Below are positions 1 to 5,474 of a DNA stretch of 6,528 nucleotides, one piece after another (positions within the stretch are counted from its first letter, which is position 1; each line of letters starts with the position of its first letter). Position numbers and translations under genes: made by a program. The stretch is taken from contig JAJYPO010000126.1 of the NCBI GenBank assembly GCA_021795275.1, forward strand, positions 1 to 6,528, given 5' to 3'. The notes below the pieces were generated by a model. The model made no database searches, was not told the DNA's origin, and was given only the letters and a program-made list of their open reading frames with translations. This stretch comes from Nitrospirota bacterium. Lineage in GTDB: Bacteria; Nitrospirota_A; Leptospirillia; Leptospirillales; Leptospirillaceae.

Positions 1-457
1 GCCCCCCCTTGTGGTAGACCTGCCGGAAGTGCTGTCCCTTCTGGTCGATATCGAGAATGAGGGTCTCGGAGAGGGCATTGACGACCGAGACACCCACCCC
101 GTGGAGTCCTCCCGAGACCTTGTAGGTATTGTTGTCGAACTTTCCCCCGGCGTGGAGGACGGTCAGGACCACCTCCGCCGCGGAGCGGTTCTGCTCGGGA
201 TGCATGCCGGTCGGAATTCCCCGTCCGTTGTCCCGGACGGTCACCGACCGGTCGGCGTGAAGGATGACATTGATCTCCGAGCAGAAGCCGGCGAGGGATT
301 CGTCGACGCTGTTGTCGACGAGCTCGTAGACCAGGTGGTGAAGCCCGTCGATCCCGGTGCTTCCGATGTACATGCCGGGACGGACCCGGACTGCCTCGAG
401 TCCTTCGAGGACCCGGATCTGCTGTTCTCCGTAGACTGGCTCGGCCGATGAATTCAA
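1..457 (-). CDS. gyrB: DNA gyrase subunit B, N-terminal part (gene continues off the left edge)
   Basis: GyrB is the ATPase subunit of the A2B2 gyrase that introduces negative supercoils. About 152 N-terminal residues are visible, covering most of the GHKL ATPase domain. In order they show VRPGMYIGS (residues 25-33), [10 protein letters not shown] with the expected catalytic Glu45 and Mg-binding Asn49, DNGRGIP (76-82), LHAGGKFD (101-108) and the nucleotide-lid loop [15 protein letters not shown] (116-130). The usual Lys of VRKRPGMYIG is Val here. The start is inferred to be TTG at 455-457, because GGAG (467-470 on the complement) lies nine bases upstream. A GTG two codons earlier (461-463) is only three bases from that site. 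The gene follows dnaN after 70 bases on the same strand and is probably part of the dnaA-dnaN-gyrB cluster. The family call is very secure and the start is moderately so. Confidence 0.96.
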   Translation of the reverse strand, partial: MNSSAEPVYGEQQIRVLEGLEAVRVRPGMYIGSTGIDGLHHLVYELVDNSVDESLAGFCSEINVILHADRSVTVRDNGRGIPTGMHPEQNRSAAEVVLTVLHAGGKFDNNTYKVSGGLHGVGVSVVNALSETLILDIDQKGQHFRQVYHKGG

Positions 458-527
458 GGGCACACGCTCCGTTTCAGGTGGGGGGGATTCTCGCGAAAAT
501 GGCCGACTGGGGGGGTGCGCGTTTCTC

Positions 528-1703
528 TCAGCTTTCGGCCCCCAGAGGCATGATAACATACCGCGACTGGGGTTCCTCGAGGGAGCTCCAGATGACGGGA
601 ACCCGGTTGTGCTCCTCCGGATCCTCGGCGATAATGGCCTGCATCCGGAGGGTCACCCCGCCGACGACCCCCAGAAGCTTGGACAGGGATTCCAGGCTGA
701 AGAAGAAGGAGCTTCCCGGACCGTTCACGATCGCCGGGGCCTCCTCCCGGGAATCCCCGATGTCGAGGTTCTGGGACTTGACCGTGACGGTCCTGTCGTT
801 CCAGAGCATCTCGACTTCGAGGTTCCGGTCGGAGATGAGGGAGGCCCGTTTCAGCATGGCGGCAAAAGAGTCCCGGGACATGTCGATCGTGACACTGTGG
901 TCGTCGGGAAAGACGTCCCGGTAGTTCGGAAACCTGAGATCGAGAAGCCGGACGAAGAAATAGAATCCAAGCCACCGGAAGAGGGCATACCGGGGGTTGA
1001 CCGAGATGTCGACGGTCAGCTTCTCGTCCTTCGCGTCGGTCTCGAGGATCCGGACGAGATCGGCGATGTGGCGCCGCTTGACCAGAAACCGCTTCTGTCC
1101 CTGCTCCGAGAGGTCGATTCCCCCCTCCTCCCCCAGGGGAACCTGGCCGTGATGAAGGCCGCTTCCGTCCGTCCCCACCACATTGAGAGTGGTCCGCCCT
1201 CCCGGCTCCCGTTCCCTCTGGAAGAGAATCCCGTTCATGTAGTCCTTCTCCTCGTCCTCGACAAAGGGGAGCGTCCGCTGGAGGAGCCGGAGAAGATCCC
1301 GGAGGGGAAGGCCGAAGGAATATTCGGGGGCGATCTCCGGGAAGGAGGCAAAGTCCCGGGGATCGATCCCCTTCAAATGAAAGAGGGCCCTGTCCTTTTC
1401 GAGGGTGGTCATGGCTTTTCTGTCGGAAGGATCCTTGGAGAGGCGGACGGGGCCGGGGGAGAGCTCCCGGACGATCTGGAAGAGCTTCTTTCCCAGGACG
1501 GTCGTCTGGCCGGGGACGGTGACGGTGGCAGGAAGCCTGAGGCGTCCCCCGGCCGACTGGTCGAAGGAGACCAGGGTGATCTCGCCCTCTCCGGCCTCGA
1601 TCAGGATGTGGGAGGCCAGGAGGGCGATGTTCTTGCGATCGGACAGGATGGAGACCTTTTCCAGTCCTTCGAGAAAGACGCTCTGTTCTATTGAAAATTC
1701 CAC
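528..1703 (-). CDS. dnaN: DNA polymerase III beta subunit (sliding clamp)
   Basis: DnaN is the ring-shaped dimeric clamp that tethers polymerase III to DNA and binds other replication and repair partners. The product is 391 aa, somewhat longer than the 366 aa E. coli protein. Family landmarks are an N-terminal strand-helix start ([13 protein letters not shown]), GTDGSGL (177-183) matching the usual ATDGHRL region, FPNYRDVFP (258-266) in the third clamp domain, and the C-terminal YVIMPL (382-387) near the usual YVVMPM ending. Outside these motifs it is fairly divergent. The GTG start at 1701-1703 is chosen because AAGGAG sits seven bases upstream and the clamp homology begins there. The reading frame stays open upstream to 1808, but that would run into dnaA. 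It lies 46 bases downstream of dnaA, consistent with co-transcription. Confidence 0.95.
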   Translation of the reverse strand: MEFSIEQSVFLEGLEKVSILSDRKNIALLASHILIEAGEGEITLVSFDQSAGGRLRLPATVTVPGQTTVLGKKLFQIVRELSPGPVRLSKDPSDRKAMTTLEKDRALFHLKGIDPRDFASFPEIAPEYSFGLPLRDLLRLLQRTLPFVEDEEKDYMNGILFQREREPGGRTTLNVVGTDGSGLHHGQVPLGEEGGIDLSEQGQKRFLVKRRHIADLVRILETDAKDEKLTVDISVNPRYALFRWLGFYFFVRLLDLRFPNYRDVFPDDHSVTIDMSRDSFAAMLKRASLISDRNLEVEMLWNDRTVTVKSQNLDIGDSREEAPAIVNGPGSSFFFSLESLSKLLGVVGGVTLRMQAIIAEDPEEHNRVPVIWSSLEEPQSRYVIMPLGAES

Positions 1704-1710
1704 AAACCGG

Positions 1711-1716
1711 CTCCTT
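1711..1716 (-). promoter_or_regulatory. Ribosome binding site of dnaN
   Basis: The complement reads AAGGAG, seven bases before the GTG at 1701-1703. It fixes the GTG start and rules out longer in-frame starts that would overlap dnaA. Confidence 0.8.
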
Positions 1717-1749
1717 GGTAGGGCGTGTATCGTGAGTCCTTGGTCCGTA

Positions 1750-3111
1750 TCACAGGGATTGCAGGAGTTTCCGCCTGAGGATCTCGATGTCCCGGGAGAG
1801 GATCGCATCGGAATCCCGGTTCTCGTCCACCGTCCTGAAGGCGTAGATGGCGGTGGAATGATCCCGGCCCCCCATCTCCCGGCCGATCTCGGGAAAGGAC
1901 ATCTGAGTCAGGTCCCGGAGAAGATAGATCGCCACCTGGCGGGCAAGCGAGATCGACCTGTTGCGCTTTTTCGACCGGATCTCCTTGGGGGAGACCTTGT
2001 AGAAGGCCGACACCTCGTTTAGGATCAGCTCGGTATGAAGGGGCATCGAGGTGTTCTGGATCATGTTCGAAAGGAGCCTTCGGGTGACCTCGATCGTCAC
2101 CGGCTTTCCCATGAGGGTCTGGTAGGCCCCGAGACGGATCATCGCCCCCTCGAGCTCGCGGATATTCGACTTTATGCTGGTGGCGAGGAAATAGATCACC
2201 TCCTCGGAGAGATTGATCCCCTCCTGCTTCATCTTTTCGGTGAGAATCGCAACCTTGGTCTCAAAATCCGGAATCTGGATGTCGGCGATCAGCCCGGAGG
2301 AGAAGCGGGACCGGAGACGTTCCTCGAGGGTCATGATTTCGTTGGGGGCGCAGTCGCTGGTCAGGATGATCTGCCGTCCGCTCTCGTAGAGGGAGTTGAA
2401 GGTATGGAAGAACTCTTCCTGGGTCCGCTCCTTGTTGGAAAGAAACTGGATGTCGTCGACGATCAGGACCTCGATGGAGCGGTAGCGTTCCCGAAACTCG
2501 CTCATTTTGTTGAACTTGATCGCGTTGACCATCTCGTTTAAGAAGGATTCGGTGGTCAGGTAGAGAATTTTCTTTTCCGGCGACCTCCGAAAGATGGCGT
2601 TCCCCACGGCATTGACCAGGTGGGTCTTTCCAAGACCCACTCCCCCGTAAATGTAGAAGGGGTTGTAGGACTTGCCGGGATTCTCCGAAACCTGGTAGGC
2701 CGCGGCGTGGGCAAAGCGGTTGCTCTCCCCCACCACGTAGTTCTCGAAGAGATACCGGGTGATGAGATGGTTGTCCCACTCCGGCTCCGGCGCCTTTCCG
2801 GAGATTTCCTTCATGGGGAGACCTGCCTTCCGGCCGGACTCCCGGGATTTTTTTGCCTTTTTTTCCTCGGAGACCCGGATGGAGAACTCCAGGTTGTCAC
2901 GGTCAAGAAGCGTCCGGCAGGCCCTGAGGATCGATTCCTGGTGCCTCCCTGAGACAAGGCGGCTCACAAAGCCGTTGGGGACGACCAGAGTGAGCCGGTT
3001 CTCTTCCTGTTCCAGGCGGCATTCCCGATAGATGTCCCGGACCCCGTCGAGAACACTGGATCCTTCGGAGTCGTCGATGTGCTTGAGTGTGGTCTGCCAT
3101 AAATCCTGCAT
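1750..3111 (-). CDS. dnaA: Chromosomal replication initiator protein DnaA
   Basis: DnaA binds 9-mer boxes at oriC, oligomerises with ATP, melts the origin and loads helicase. The product is 453 aa, a normal length. Domain I spans about residues 1-80. Domain II is a short, charged linker (about 81-112, Lys/Glu-rich). Domain III is the AAA+ core, opening with FENYVVGESNRFAHAAA (122-138). It has Walker A GGVGLGKTH (156-164), Walker B VLIVDDIQF (215-223), sensor 1 ILTSD (249-253), the arginine-finger segment LRSRF (266-270) and sensor 2 NIRELEGA (316-323). Domain IV carries the signature GREMGGRDHSTAIYA (410-424), which contacts the box. The ATG at 3109-3111 has only a weak GAGAG-like site seven bases upstream. 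Domain I lacks the Trp-containing motif seen in E. coli, although its flanking LWQ and VPNGFV segments are recognisable. dnaA heads the leftward cluster and borders the putative origin. Confidence 0.98.
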   Translation of the reverse strand: MQDLWQTTLKHIDDSEGSSVLDGVRDIYRECRLEQEENRLTLVVPNGFVSRLVSGRHQESILRACRTLLDRDNLEFSIRVSEEKKAKKSRESGRKAGLPMKEISGKAPEPEWDNHLITRYLFENYVVGESNRFAHAAAYQVSENPGKSYNPFYIYGGVGLGKTHLVNAVGNAIFRRSPEKKILYLTTESFLNEMVNAIKFNKMSEFRERYRSIEVLIVDDIQFLSNKERTQEEFFHTFNSLYESGRQIILTSDCAPNEIMTLEERLRSRFSSGLIADIQIPDFETKVAILTEKMKQEGINLSEEVIYFLATSIKSNIRELEGAMIRLGAYQTLMGKPVTIEVTRRLLSNMIQNTSMPLHTELILNEVSAFYKVSPKEIRSKKRNRSISLARQVAIYLLRDLTQMSFPEIGREMGGRDHSTAIYAFRTVDENRDSDAILSRDIEILRRKLLQSL

Positions 3112-3160
3112 GAAGAATCTCTCGATCGAAGACCCGAACCTATGGTCAGGAAAAGTTTTT

Positions 3161-3182
3161 AACAGTCTGTGGAAAAACTGTT
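3161..3182. repeat. Inverted repeat AACAGT-N10-ACTGTT around a DnaA box
   Basis: Perfect 6-bp arms (3161-3166 and 3177-3182) flank a 10-base centre that contains most of the DnaA box at 3168-3176. The arm spacing would suit a dimeric regulator, or the dyad may be part of the DnaA-binding architecture. It sits across the presumed dnaA promoter spacer. Confidence 0.5.
3168..3176 (-). promoter_or_regulatory. DnaA box TTTTCCACA
   Basis: The minus strand reads TTTTCCACA, an exact match to the relaxed DnaA box consensus TTWTNCACA. It is 57 bases upstream of the dnaA start codon, a position often used both for origin binding and for repression of dnaA by its own product. Confidence 0.65.
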
Positions 3183-3198
3183 GAATGTGAGCTCAGAA

Positions 3199-3221
3199 TC
3201 CGGGAGAAATTTTTTCCCGGA
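3199..3221. repeat. Hairpin-forming inverted repeat TCCGGGA-N9-TCCCGGA
   Basis: Perfect 7-bp arms (3199-3205 and 3215-3221) surround a 9-base A/T-rich centre that can pair further (AAA with TTT). It is not followed by a T-run outside the stem on either strand, so it does not resemble an intrinsic terminator. It lies between the dnaA promoter candidate and the AT-rich repeat cluster. Its role is unknown. Confidence 0.5.
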
Positions 3222-3236
3222 AGGGACAGGATCTTA

Positions 3237-3267
3237 CGAATTAACTATTCGAATTAAAACGATTTAA
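3237..3267 (+). repeat. AT-rich 8-mer repeat cluster, candidate DNA unwinding element
   Basis: CGAATTAA occurs at 3237-3244 and 3250-3257, and CGATTTAA at 3260-3267, so the unit starts are 13 and then 10 bases apart. The cluster is one of the most AT-rich parts of the gap and lies about 60 bases from the consensus DnaA box. That layout resembles the AT-rich repeats melted at characterised origins. Assignment as the unwinding element is inference. Confidence 0.4.
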
Positions 3268-3362
3268 TCATATCCTGATGAGCCGGTTCTGGGATCTTTC
3301 GTGGGCGGTGATGATCCTATCAAAGATGACCCGAAGAATCAATTCACGTGATTTTGACCATC

Positions 3363-3381
3363 TCTTTCCACAATCTTTCCA
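3363..3381 (+). repeat. Two 11-bp-phased TCTTTCCA repeats, the first a DnaA-box-like site
   Basis: TCTTTCCA occurs at 3363-3370 and again at 3374-3381, start to start 11 bases, about one helical turn. The first copy extends into CTTTCCACA (3364-3372), one mismatch from TTWTNCACA. The second becomes CTTTCCATA, two mismatches. The pair could be low-affinity DnaA sites on one face of the helix. Confidence 0.35.
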
Positions 3382-3404
3382 TATCCTCAAGATACGGATA
3401 TCCA

Positions 3405-3443
3405 TAGGGAATAGTCCCTAATTCCTGCAAAAGGAACATTCCT
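3405..3443. repeat. Cluster of short inverted repeats
   Basis: TAGGGA-ATAG-TCCCTA (3405-3420) is a perfect 6-bp stem with a 4-base loop. It is followed at once by TTCCT (3422-3426), AGGAA (3432-3436) and TTCCT (3439-3443). The last two form the dyad AGGAA-CA-TTCCT, and the first two form a 5-bp stem with a 5-base loop. The alternating arms allow mutually exclusive pairings. There is no adjacent T-run on the plus strand. The arms could be a protein-binding array or a structure in the origin. No known family is recognised. Confidence 0.35.
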
Positions 3444-3455
3444 AATGGGGCAACT

Positions 3456-3506
3456 AAAAAATTTGGTTCAATTAAAAAAATAAAACCACCCCTAGAAGAG
3501 TAAAAT
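3456..3506 (+). promoter_or_regulatory. A-tracts and possible -10 element of the ilv operon
   Basis: A6T3 (3456-3464) and A7 (3474-3480) are followed by TAAAAT (3501-3506), a 5/6 match to the -10 hexamer. The A-tracts could serve as an UP-like element. No acceptable -35 hexamer lies 16-18 bases upstream, so the call is weak. If correct, the transcript would begin near 3513 and carry a leader of about 200 bases before ilvB. Confidence 0.22.
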
Positions 3507-3538
3507 GGACCCGGATCGTTGCTGGCAAGGGCCAAAAA

Positions 3539-3624
3539 CGGGAGAAATGAGGAAAAACGCCCCCTTCGCGGCAGATCTCTCTTTCGTCCTCCTTCAAAAA
3601 TCTGCCACAGGGATTTCCCTCCCG
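3539..3624 (+). promoter_or_regulatory. Nested inverted repeats in the ilvB leader
   Basis: An outer stem can form between CGGGAGAAAT (3539-3548) and ATTTCCCTCCCG (3613-3624), with 10 pairs and a 2-base bulge. An inner perfect 7-bp stem pairs GGCAGAT (3570-3576) with ATCTGCC (3600-3606). The 23-base inner loop is pyrimidine-rich and contains CTCCTT (3589-3594), the exact complement of the ilvB AAGGAG site about 100 bases downstream. No T-run follows, so a classical attenuator terminator is not evident. A regulatory leader RNA is possible but unproven. Confidence 0.3.
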
Positions 3625-3630
3625 CCATGA
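3547..3630 (+). CDS. Possible 27-codon leader peptide ORF upstream of ilvB
   Basis: An ATG-to-TGA frame of 27 codons lies within the nested inverted repeats. It contains the run Leu-Ser-Phe-Val-Leu-Leu (residues 11-16) plus later Ile and Leu codons, which could report on branched-chain amino acid supply if it acts as a leader peptide. Its stop (3628-3630) overlaps an ATG at 3627 that is in frame with ilvB. Against it: GGAG is only two bases before the ATG, the branched-chain codons are not densely clustered, and no terminator follows. It could easily be chance. Confidence 0.15.
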   Translation: MRKNAPFAADLSFVLLQKSATGISLPP

Positions 3631-3696
3631 AAAACTTGACCGCCTTTCCATCTATTTCCTACAATTTAATTTTGAACCTCAAAAAAGGTCCCCCTC

Positions 3697-3702
3697 AAGG
3701 AG
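3697..3702 (+). promoter_or_regulatory. Ribosome binding site of ilvB
   Basis: AAGGAG lies eight bases before the ATG at 3711. It selects this start over the in-frame upstream candidates at 3519 (TTG) and 3627 (ATG), neither of which has a comparable site. Confidence 0.8.
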
Positions 3703-3710
3703 ATTCTCAG

Positions 3711-5474
3711 ATGGTGAAAATGACTGGCGCGGAGATGCTCCTCGAGTGCCTGAAGAAGGAGCGGGTCTCCCAGATTTTCGGATATCCGGGAGGCGTGGTG
3801 CTCCCGGTCTTTGATGCTCTCTACAAGGATCCCTCCCTCTCCGTCGTCCTCACCCGCCACGAACAGGGGGCCGTCCATGCGGCCGAAGGGTACGCGAGAA
3901 CGACAGGGGAGGTCGGCGTGGTCCTCGTGACCTCGGGTCCCGGTGCCACCAACACCGTGACGGGGCTGGCCGACGCCAACATGGACTCCATTCCCCTTGT
4001 CGTCATCACAGGCCAGGTTCCCACAAAGATGATCGGAAACGACGCCTTCCAGGAGGCGGACATCGTCGGGATCAGCCGGTCCTGCACCAAGCACAACTTT
4101 CTTGTCCGCTCCATCTCCGAGCTTCCGAGGATCGTCAAGGAGGCCTTCTATATCGCGAGGTCCGGGCGCCCCGGCCCCGTTCTTGTCGACATTCCCAAGG
4201 ATGTGATCACCGACAGGGGGGATTTCCGGTATCCCGAGACCCTGACGCTGCGCGGATACAATCCGACCGTCCAGGGCAACCGCTGGCAGATCCGGAAGGC
4301 CGCCCAGCTGATGGCCAAGGCGAAAAAGCCTGTCCTTTACGTCGGAGGGGGGGTCATTGCCTCCGATTCCCACGAGGAGCTGGCCGAACTTGTTTCCCTC
4401 TCCCGGATCCCCGTCACCCTCACGCTCATGGGCCTCGGGGCCTTTCCCGGAACCCACCCCCTCTTCATGGGAATGCTGGGAATGCACGGCACCTATGCCG
4501 CCAACATGGCCGTCCACCACTGTGACCTCCTGATCGCCGTCGGAGCCCGCTTCGATGACCGGGTGACCGGGAAGATCGCCGAATTCTCTCCCCATTCGAA
4601 GGTCATCCACATCGACATCGACCCGACCTCGATCCGGAAAAACTTCAGAGTCGACGTCCCTGTCGTGGGGGATGCCCGGCTGATCCTCTCCGACCTCCTC
4701 GAGGACCTCCGGAAGATCCGCGACGAGGAGGGGCTCGCTCCCCTCGAGCCATGGCATCAGCAGATCGAGGGCTGGAAGGAGGAGCATCCCCTGACCTACC
4801 GGAAGGATCCGGAGGTGATCAAGCCCCAGTTCGTGATCGAGAAGACCTTCGACCTCACCGGGGGCGACTGCATCGTCTCGACCGATGTGGGCCAGCACCA
4901 GATGTGGACCGCCCAGTTCTTCAAGTTCCTCACTCCCCGGACCTGGTTGACCTCGGGAGGCCTCGGCACGATGGGATACGGCTTTCCGGCGGCCATCGGC
5001 GCCCAGCGCGCCTTCCCGAAGAGGCGGGTCATCGCCGTCACGGGGGAGGGGAGCTTCATGATGAACATCCAGGAGATGGCGACCGTGGCCTCCCTTGAAA
5101 TCCCCGTGAAGATCATCGTCTTGAACAACCAGTACCTGGGCATGGTCCGACAGTGGCAGGAGTTCTTCTACGGAGGCCGATATTCCTCCTCCTTCATCGG
5201 ACAGAGCCCGGACTTCGTGAAGCTCGCGGAGGCCTTCGGCGTGGCCGGTTTCCGGGCCACCCGGGCCGACCAGGTCGAGGAGGTGCTCCTGAAGGGACTC
5301 TCGACCAAGGGCCCCGTCCTGATGGAGTTCATGGTCGACCCCGAGGAAAACGTCTTTCCCATGGTTCCGGCCGGCGGCTCGAACATCGAGATGATCTTCG
5401 AGGCTCCTCCCCCGGCGCCGGCGAAGGGAGGGAAGACCGGCCGCAAGGAGAAGGATGCGGTGATCACCGCATGA
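3711..5474 (+). CDS. ilvB: Acetohydroxyacid (acetolactate) synthase, large catalytic subunit
   Basis: This ThDP/FAD enzyme condenses two pyruvates to acetolactate, or pyruvate with 2-ketobutyrate, the first common step to valine, leucine and isoleucine. The 587 aa product has the N-terminal ThDP-pyrimidine domain with GYPGG (24-28), catalytic Glu51 in RHEQGAVHAAEGYAR, SGPGATN (75-81) and ITGQVPTKMIGNDAFQE (99-115). The central FAD-binding domain (about 190-340) includes VGARFDDRVTGK (277-288). The C-terminal ThDP-diphosphate domain has TSGGLGTMGYGFPAAIGA (414-431), GEGSFMMN (445-452), LNNQ (471-474) and QWQEFF (481-486). The metal-ligand Asp of the usual GDG is Glu here, a variant I recall from some proteobacterial enzymes. 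The last 20 or so residues are a Pro/Ala/Lys-rich tail beyond the expected end. It heads ilvBNC and overlaps ilvN by four bases. Confidence 0.97.
   Translation: MVKMTGAEMLLECLKKERVSQIFGYPGGVVLPVFDALYKDPSLSVVLTRHEQGAVHAAEGYARTTGEVGVVLVTSGPGATNTVTGLADANMDSIPLVVITGQVPTKMIGNDAFQEADIVGISRSCTKHNFLVRSISELPRIVKEAFYIARSGRPGPVLVDIPKDVITDRGDFRYPETLTLRGYNPTVQGNRWQIRKAAQLMAKAKKPVLYVGGGVIASDSHEELAELVSLSRIPVTLTLMGLGAFPGTHPLFMGMLGMHGTYAANMAVHHCDLLIAVGARFDDRVTGKIAEFSPHSKVIHIDIDPTSIRKNFRVDVPVVGDARLILSDLLEDLRKIRDEEGLAPLEPWHQQIEGWKEEHPLTYRKDPEVIKPQFVIEKTFDLTGGDCIVSTDVGQHQMWTAQFFKFLTPRTWLTSGGLGTMGYGFPAAIGAQRAFPKRRVIAVTGEGSFMMNIQEMATVASLEIPVKIIVLNNQYLGMVRQWQEFFYGGRYSSSFIGQSPDFVKLAEAFGVAGFRATRADQVEEVLLKGLSTKGPVLMEFMVDPEENVFPMVPAGGSNIEMIFEAPPPAPAKGGKTGRKEKDAVITA

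Larger units (their letters stand above)
3156..3185 (-). promoter_or_regulatory. Candidate dnaA promoter overlapping a DnaA box
   Basis: On the minus strand TTCAAC (3180-3185) is followed after 18 bases by TAAAAA (3156-3161), giving about 3/6 and 4/6 matches to sigma70 -35 and -10 hexamers. Transcription would begin near 3149, about 38 bases before the dnaA ATG. The consensus DnaA box at 3168-3176 lies in the spacer. The hexamers are weak, so the call rests mostly on position. A separate TATGAT on the same strand (3267-3272) has no matching -35. Confidence 0.3.
3112..3710. other. Divergent dnaA-ilvB intergenic region, candidate oriC
   Basis: This 599-base gap contains no convincing protein gene and is visibly more AT-rich than its flanks, mainly between about 3237 and 3487. 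It holds one consensus DnaA box, one box-like site with a single mismatch, a cluster of AT-rich 8-mer repeats, several short inverted repeats, A-tracts and a structured leader before ilvB. An AT-rich non-coding gap next to dnaA, with genes transcribed away on both sides, is the usual setting of a bacterial origin. The number of clear DnaA boxes is low, so the origin call is inference from context. Both the dnaA and ilvB promoters must also lie here unless ilvB is transcribed from inside another unit. Confidence 0.6.

Noticed and set aside
609..1694. 361-codon ORF antisense to dnaN
   Set aside because: Shadow frame produced by the high GC3 of dnaN. The translation is rich in Gly, Asp, Glu and Pro, with no fold-like pattern.
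1704..1749. Origin or DnaA-box cluster between dnaA and dnaN
   Set aside because: The 46-base gap contains no TTWTNCACA-like sequence and no AT-rich stretch.
3199..3221. Intrinsic terminator
   Set aside because: The T-run lies inside the hairpin centre, not after the stem, on both strands, and there is no upstream gene end to serve.
3344..3628. Minus-strand ORF of 94 codons as a real gene
   Set aside because: No ribosome binding site near the ATG, third-position base use unlike the flanking genes, no recognisable motif, and it spans the inverted repeats of the origin and leader. Kept only as a low-interest finding.
3519..3710. N-terminal extension of IlvB from the in-frame TTG at 3519 or ATG at 3627
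   Set aside because: Family homology begins at about the ATG at 3711, which has AAGGAG eight bases upstream. Neither upstream start has a usable site.
3500..3710. T-box riboswitch upstream of ilvB
   Set aside because: No T-box core sequence (such as GGTGGNACCGCG) and no following terminator hairpin with a T-run were found.
3666..4898. 410-codon ORF antisense to ilvB
   Set aside because: Same shadow effect. The composition is dominated by Gly, Asp, Val and His, and ilvB on the opposite strand is unambiguous.
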